Assembly: GCA_910586045.1 (NCBI GenBank)
Contig: CAJUIH010000101.1
Span: 1 to 9,540, forward strand
Source: an uncultured Eubacterium sp.
GTDB taxonomy: Bacteria; Bacillota; Clostridia; Lachnospirales; Lachnospiraceae
Direction of reading: 5' to 3'
Length of the DNA stretch: 9,540 nt
Within the stretch, counting starts at the first letter, position 1, and each line of letters starts with the position of its first letter. Of this stretch, positions 6,156-9,540 are shown piece after piece. The position numbers and the translations under genes were made by a program. The notes under the pieces were generated by a model. The model saw only the letters and a program-made list of their open reading frames with translations, ran no database searches and was not told the DNA's origin.

Positions 6156-8825
6156 TTAACCAGAAATCTGCCCGCGGCAGTCAACAAGCCGCTGCTCTAC
6201 TTCCGCCATCATTTTTTCATATCCGGCCAATTTTTCTTTTTCTTCCTCGATTTTTGACTGCGGCGCCTTTTTCAGGAATTTTTCATTCTGCAGCATATGA
6301 TGCGAGCGCTCCAGTTCTTTTTCCAATTTTTTCTTTTCTTTCGTCAGCCGCTCCAATTCCTTTGCCCGGTCTACCAGCTCCTCTAACGGAATATATACGG
6401 TTGCATCCGGTATTACGGCAGATACGGCATCTTTCGGTATCCCTGTATCGTCCGGCTGGATAATTACCTCATTTGCAAACGCCAGGTTTTGATAAGCGGA
6501 TTTTGCCTGTACAAACTGGTCCCGGATCTGCGCGTCTTTGGAAACGATCAATAGTTTTGCCTTACGGCTGTTTGGCACTTCCATATCTTTTCGTACCGTA
6601 CGCACGGCACGTACCACATCCTTTACGCGCGCAAGCATCGCGGCCTGTTTCGGAAAATGCAGTTCTTTTTTGTATTCCGGCCATTTTGCCAGCATGATTG
6701 AAGTCTCCTGCGGATGCAGCGTACAGAAAATCTCTTCCGTAATAAACGGCATAAACGGATGCAGCAGCTTCATCGCCTCGCCCAATACCATACGCAGCGT
6801 CCATAACGCCGCATTTGCGGATTCCGGCGCCTGCTCGTACTGGTACGTACGCTGCTTGGCAATCTCGATATACCAGTCGCAAAACTCATCCCATATAAAA
6901 TCATACACTTTTTGGACTGCTATGCCAAGCTCATATTTATCCATATTTTCCGTCATATCTTTGACCAGCGTATTTAAGGCAGAAATAATCCACTGGTCCG
7001 CCGGCTCCAGGCACGACGCGTCCGGCTTCGATACGTTTCTGCCCTCGAGGTTCATCATTATAAAACGGGACGCATTCCAGACTTTATTTGCAAAATTTCT
7101 GGAAGCTTCGACACGTTCCCAGTAAAAACGCATATCATTGCCTGGTGCGTTTCCGGTAATCAGCGTCAGGCGCAGCGCGTCCGCCCCGTATTTGTCAATG
7201 ACTTCCAGCGGGTCAATGCCGTTGCCCAACGATTTGCTCATTTTGCGTCCCTGTGAATCACGAACCAACCCATGTATTAATACGGTATGGAACGGCGATT
7301 TTTTGGTGTGCTCATAACCAGAAAATACCATTCGGATAACCCAGAAGATAATAATGTCGTATCCTGTCACCAGCACATCTGTCGGATAAAAATATTCCAT
7401 TTCCTCGGTCTGATCCGGCCATCCCAAAGTGGAAAACGGCCATAAAGCCGAAGAAAACCACGTATCGAGCGTATCTGGATCCTGTTCCATGCCCGCGTGA
7501 CGGCATTTCGGGCATTCTTTCGGCGCTTGCCCGGTTTTTGCTACAACCATTTCCCCGCACTGCGGACAATAATAGGCCGGGATCCGGTGCCCCCACCACA
7601 ACTGCCTGGAAATACACCAGTCACGGATCCCCTCCAGCCAATGCAGATACGTCTTTTCAAACCGCTCCGGGACAAATTTCAGTTCCCCGGTTTTAATCGC
7701 GTTGATTGCGGGTTTTGCCATCTCTTCCATCGAAACAAACCACTGCGGCTTTGCCATCGGCTCTACCGTCGTCTTGCAGCGGTCATGCGTGCCTACGGCG
7801 TGTTCGTGGTCTTTGACCGCCACTAAAAGCCCTGCTTCCTCCAAGTCCTTTACCAACGCCTCCCGGCATGCATAGCGGTCCATACCGGCATATTTTCCGG
7901 CGTTTTCATTCATCGTGGCATCGTCATTCATGACATTGACCAAAGCAAGCCCATGCCGTTTTCCTACTTCAAAGTCGTTCGGGTCATGCGCCGGCGTGAT
8001 TTTCACGCACCCGGTACCAAATTCCATATCTACATATTCATCTGCCACCACCGGGATTTCCCTGTTTACAATAGGAAGGAGAAGCGTTTTTCCAATCAAA
8101 TCCTGATACCGCCCATCGTTTGGATGGACCGCAACCGCCGTATCCCCAAACATCGTTTCCGGACGGGTCGTCGCGATTTCCACAAACCTGCCTTCCTCAC
8201 CCACGACCGGATAATTGATATGCCAAAAATGCCCCTGCTGGTCTATATGTTCGACTTCCGCGTCAGAAATCGAAGTTTTGCATACCGGGCACCAGTTGAT
8301 AATCCGGTTTCCTTTATAAATATATCCTTTTTCATACAAACGGACAAATACTTCTTCCACTGCCCTGGAACAGCCCTCATCCATCGTAAAACGTTCCCTC
8401 TGCCAGTCCGCAGCCGAACCCATGCGTTTAAGCTGGTTAATAATACGTCCGCCGTATTCTTCTTTCCACTCCCACGCCTTTTCCAGAAATCCCTCCCGTC
8501 CAAGGTCGTTTTTATCAATGCCTTTTTCTTTCAGATCCTGGATCACGCGCACTTCCGTAGCAATGGCCGCATGGTCTGTGCCCGGCTGCCACAGCGTATT
8601 GTACCCCTGCATTTTTTTATAGCGAATCAGGATATCCTGCATCGTATTATCCAGCGCATGTCCCATATGGAGCTGGCCGGTTACATTCGGCGGCGGCATT
8701 ACGATTGTAAAAGGTTTCCTGCTGCGGTCGACCTGAGCATGGAAATAGCCGTTTTGTTCCCATTTCTGATAGAGACGGTCTTCCAAGCCTGCCGGATTGT
8801 ATGTCTTTGCCAATTCTTTGCTCAT
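6156..8825 (-). CDS. valS: valyl-tRNA synthetase
   Basis: Class I synthetase that charges tRNA-Val and edits mischarged threonine. Seen in 889 residues: the PPPNVTGQLHMGHAL signature (44-58) with the HMGH form of the HIGH motif at 53-56; the CP1 editing domain (about 195-345) with TTRPETMFGDTAV (218-230) and HDPND (279-283); zinc-binding pairs CPQC (419-422) and CPKC (437-440); the KMSKS loop (527-531, GRKMSKSLGNG); an anticodon-binding helical domain (about 630-780); and the C-terminal coiled-coil arm (about 820-889) typical of ValS. The length is normal. The start at 8823-8825 gives the usual MSKELAKTYNP N-terminus, with AAAGGA about 10 nt ahead. The reading frame stays open upstream to a GTG at 8874-8876 but without a suitable ribosome site. 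Expression is controlled by the T-box leader immediately upstream. Confidence 0.98.
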   Translation of the reverse strand: MSKELAKTYNPAGLEDRLYQKWEQNGYFHAQVDRSRKPFTIVMPPPNVTGQLHMGHALDNTMQDILIRYKKMQGYNTLWQPGTDHAAIATEVRVIQDLKEKGIDKNDLGREGFLEKAWEWKEEYGGRIINQLKRMGSAADWQRERFTMDEGCSRAVEEVFVRLYEKGYIYKGNRIINWCPVCKTSISDAEVEHIDQQGHFWHINYPVVGEEGRFVEIATTRPETMFGDTAVAVHPNDGRYQDLIGKTLLLPIVNREIPVVADEYVDMEFGTGCVKITPAHDPNDFEVGKRHGLALVNVMNDDATMNENAGKYAGMDRYACREALVKDLEEAGLLVAVKDHEHAVGTHDRCKTTVEPMAKPQWFVSMEEMAKPAINAIKTGELKFVPERFEKTYLHWLEGIRDWCISRQLWWGHRIPAYYCPQCGEMVVAKTGQAPKECPKCRHAGMEQDPDTLDTWFSSALWPFSTLGWPDQTEEMEYFYPTDVLVTGYDIIIFWVIRMVFSGYEHTKKSPFHTVLIHGLVRDSQGRKMSKSLGNGIDPLEVIDKYGADALRLTLITGNAPGNDMRFYWERVEASRNFANKVWNASRFIMMNLEGRNVSKPDASCLEPADQWIISALNTLVKDMTENMDKYELGIAVQKVYDFIWDEFCDWYIEIAKQRTYQYEQAPESANAALWTLRMVLGEAMKLLHPFMPFITEEIFCTLHPQETSIMLAKWPEYKKELHFPKQAAMLARVKDVVRAVRTVRKDMEVPNSRKAKLLIVSKDAQIRDQFVQAKSAYQNLAFANEVIIQPDDTGIPKDAVSAVIPDATVYIPLEELVDRAKELERLTKEKKKLEKELERSHHMLQNEKFLKKAPQSKIEEEKEKLAGYEKMMAEVEQRLVDCRGQISG

Positions 8826-8893
8826 AGTACCTGAATCCTTTCTTTTTATTTTCCGCATTTCCCAAAACAGCACCACCCTGCGGATCCCGTAAT

Positions 8894-8931
8894 AAAAAAA
8901 GCCCTTATAGCCAATTATGGCTATAAAGGGC
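8894..8931 (-). terminator. T-box regulated terminator ahead of valS
   Basis: Minus-strand RNA GCCCUUUAUAGCC (8919-8931) pairs with GGCUAUAAGGGC (8901-8912) with one bulged U and a 6-nt loop, followed by seven U (8894-8900). Its position 8 nt after the T-box core is typical of a transcription-attenuating T-box. About 70 nt separate it from the valS start. Confidence 0.95.
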
Positions 8932-9234
8932 GAATGAACGCGGTACCACCTTTTCTTTTCGGAACAATTCCGTTCTTACAGTCCGGGACATCCAAAACTG
9001 CCGCCGGTCCTTTCCAAAAACCAGTTCGGAATCTAATCCTGCTTTTCGTCTGATAACGCGGACGGGACGGAACAGCTTACTGCCTGGTGTAGCAGGCCCA
9101 TTCGGCTGTCCGGTTCAAAAGCTACTTTCCATAATCCGTTTTCCAGGCCGTCTTCCAGCCGACGGACAGCCCTCTCTGCGGAACGTAACTATGTACTCCT
9201 CTTTCTCATTACCTGTTGCTGTGTGAAATGTTCT
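8894..9234 (-). promoter_or_regulatory. T-box riboswitch leader of valS (tRNA-Val sensing)
   Basis: Transcribed leader that binds uncharged tRNA and then favours an antiterminator over the terminator. Seen on the minus strand: the T-box core GGTGGTACCGCG (8939-8950) just before the terminator; a loop-E type AGTA (9194-9197) near the 5' end of stem I; the AGAGAG element (9172-9177); and a strong internal helix GGCTGTCCG/CGGACAGCC across the stem I region. The most likely specifier is GTA at 9123-9125, in the context GGAAAGTAGCTTTTGAA. It codes for Val and so agrees with valS. The UGGU of the core bulge (8945-8948) is fully complementary to an ACCA tRNA end, as expected for A73 of tRNA-Val. The specifier placement is read by analogy with other T-boxes and is less certain than the T-box call itself. 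Confidence 0.93.
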
Positions 9235-9239
9235 CATAC

Positions 9240-9268
9240 ATCATATAAGGAAACGAGAAAATTGTCAA
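9240..9268 (-). promoter_or_regulatory. sigma-A promoter of the valS T-box transcript
   Basis: Minus-strand consensus TTGACA (9263-9268) and TATGAT (9240-9245) with a 17-bp spacer. The predicted start is near 9233-9234, about 36 nt before the AGTA of stem I. This is the best-matching promoter in the window. Confidence 0.9.
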
Positions 9269-9310
9269 GCGATTTATGAAGGTGCTGGGGTTGGCGGCTG
9301 CGCGGACGCC

Positions 9311-9540
9311 GGATGAGGGGCGGGGGTTTGGATTGCGGCTCCGGCTTCAGAATGTTAAGATTCCCTAAGCATTCTGCATGAACGCTACGGCATGCCCCGG
9401 ACGCAGCACCTAATTCGCTCTGGCTAACGCCAGCAGCTAAAGGTGCTGCTTGGCTCCGCCCCTGCGTGAACGAGCAGAATACTAAGGGAATCTAAACATT
9501 CTTCCAACGTCGCCGCAATCCAAACCCCCGCCCCTCATCC
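9311..9540. repeat. long imperfect inverted repeat (giant hairpin element), cut by the window edge
   Basis: The stretch folds back on itself around position 9426. The outer arms 9311-9339 and 9512-9540 are perfect reverse complements over 29 bp. After a 9-nt unpaired bulge on each side, a second pair (9349-9377 with 9474-9502) matches at 26 of 29 positions. Further in, GCAGCACCT (9403-9411) pairs with AGGTGCTGC (9441-9449), and CTGGC/GCCAG (9420-9424 with 9429-9433) closes the tip. Pairing is intact at the last base of the window, so the arm probably continues outward, and the GC-rich stretch at about 9281-9310 may be the rest of the left arm. No reading frame of note lies inside. It could be a MITE-like or REP-like mobile repeat or a structured RNA. 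No transposase or target duplication is visible to decide. Confidence 0.85.

Noticed and set aside
6120..6165. Possible terminator of valS (ATCCGG/CCGGAT hairpin)
   Set aside because: A stem of 6-8 bp with a large loop and no U-tract on the minus strand; too weak to list as a terminator.
7953..8834. 293-codon open frame on the plus strand
   Set aside because: It is antisense to the motif-rich catalytic and editing part of valS. Its translation shows no domain and is rich in Arg/Phe/His as expected for a mirror of a real gene.
9311..9331. G-rich run that could form a G-quadruplex
   Set aside because: G-tracts are uneven (GG, GGGG, GGGGG, GG), and the stretch is already explained as the outer arm of the inverted repeat.
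1..9540. CRISPR array, transposase, integrase, phage or toxin-antitoxin genes
   Set aside because: No spaced direct repeats and no matching protein motifs in any frame. All real genes are core-type functions in one orientation.

Overview
The window reads as chromosomal DNA from an endospore-forming Gram-positive bacterium of the class Clostridia, most likely a Lachnospiraceae-like anaerobe. The grounds are a complete spoIIA sporulation operon, a T-box-controlled aminoacyl-tRNA synthetase, strong AGGAGG-type ribosome binding sites, sigma-A promoters with near-consensus boxes, and a meso-diaminopimelate dehydrogenase. The family assignment is an inference. All eight genes lie on the minus strand, so transcription runs from high to low coordinates.

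From upstream to downstream: the right edge (about 9280-9540) holds no gene. It is filled by a GC-rich, long imperfect inverted repeat that runs up to the last base of the window. Next comes a sigma-A promoter (9240-9268) and a T-box leader of about 340 nt with its terminator, controlling valS (valyl-tRNA synthetase). A gap of about 180 nt carries the promoter of a FapA/DUF342 beta-helix protein gene, which ends at a strong intrinsic terminator (4485-4527). A further sigma-A promoter (4408-4435) drives a two-gene unit. Its first gene is a previously uncalled 47-residue acidic protein. Its second is a membrane protein with an N-terminal zinc ribbon and TPR repeats on both sides of one membrane segment. 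That unit ends at an intrinsic terminator (2689-2728).

The spoIIA operon follows: spoIIAA (anti-anti-sigma), spoIIAB (anti-sigma kinase) and sigF. These three make the partner-switching module that turns on the first forespore-specific sigma factor. No terminator is visible after sigF. Just beyond it a good sigma-A promoter (1062-1090) serves ddh (meso-diaminopimelate dehydrogenase), which makes the cell-wall and lysine precursor.

Most of the window is ordinary core genome. The points that merit a second look are the long inverted repeat beside the valS promoter, the 47-residue gene and its unusual partner protein, the very short gap between a terminator and the spoIIA operon, and the T-box with its readable Val specifier. 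I see no CRISPR array, transposase, prophage or defence system.
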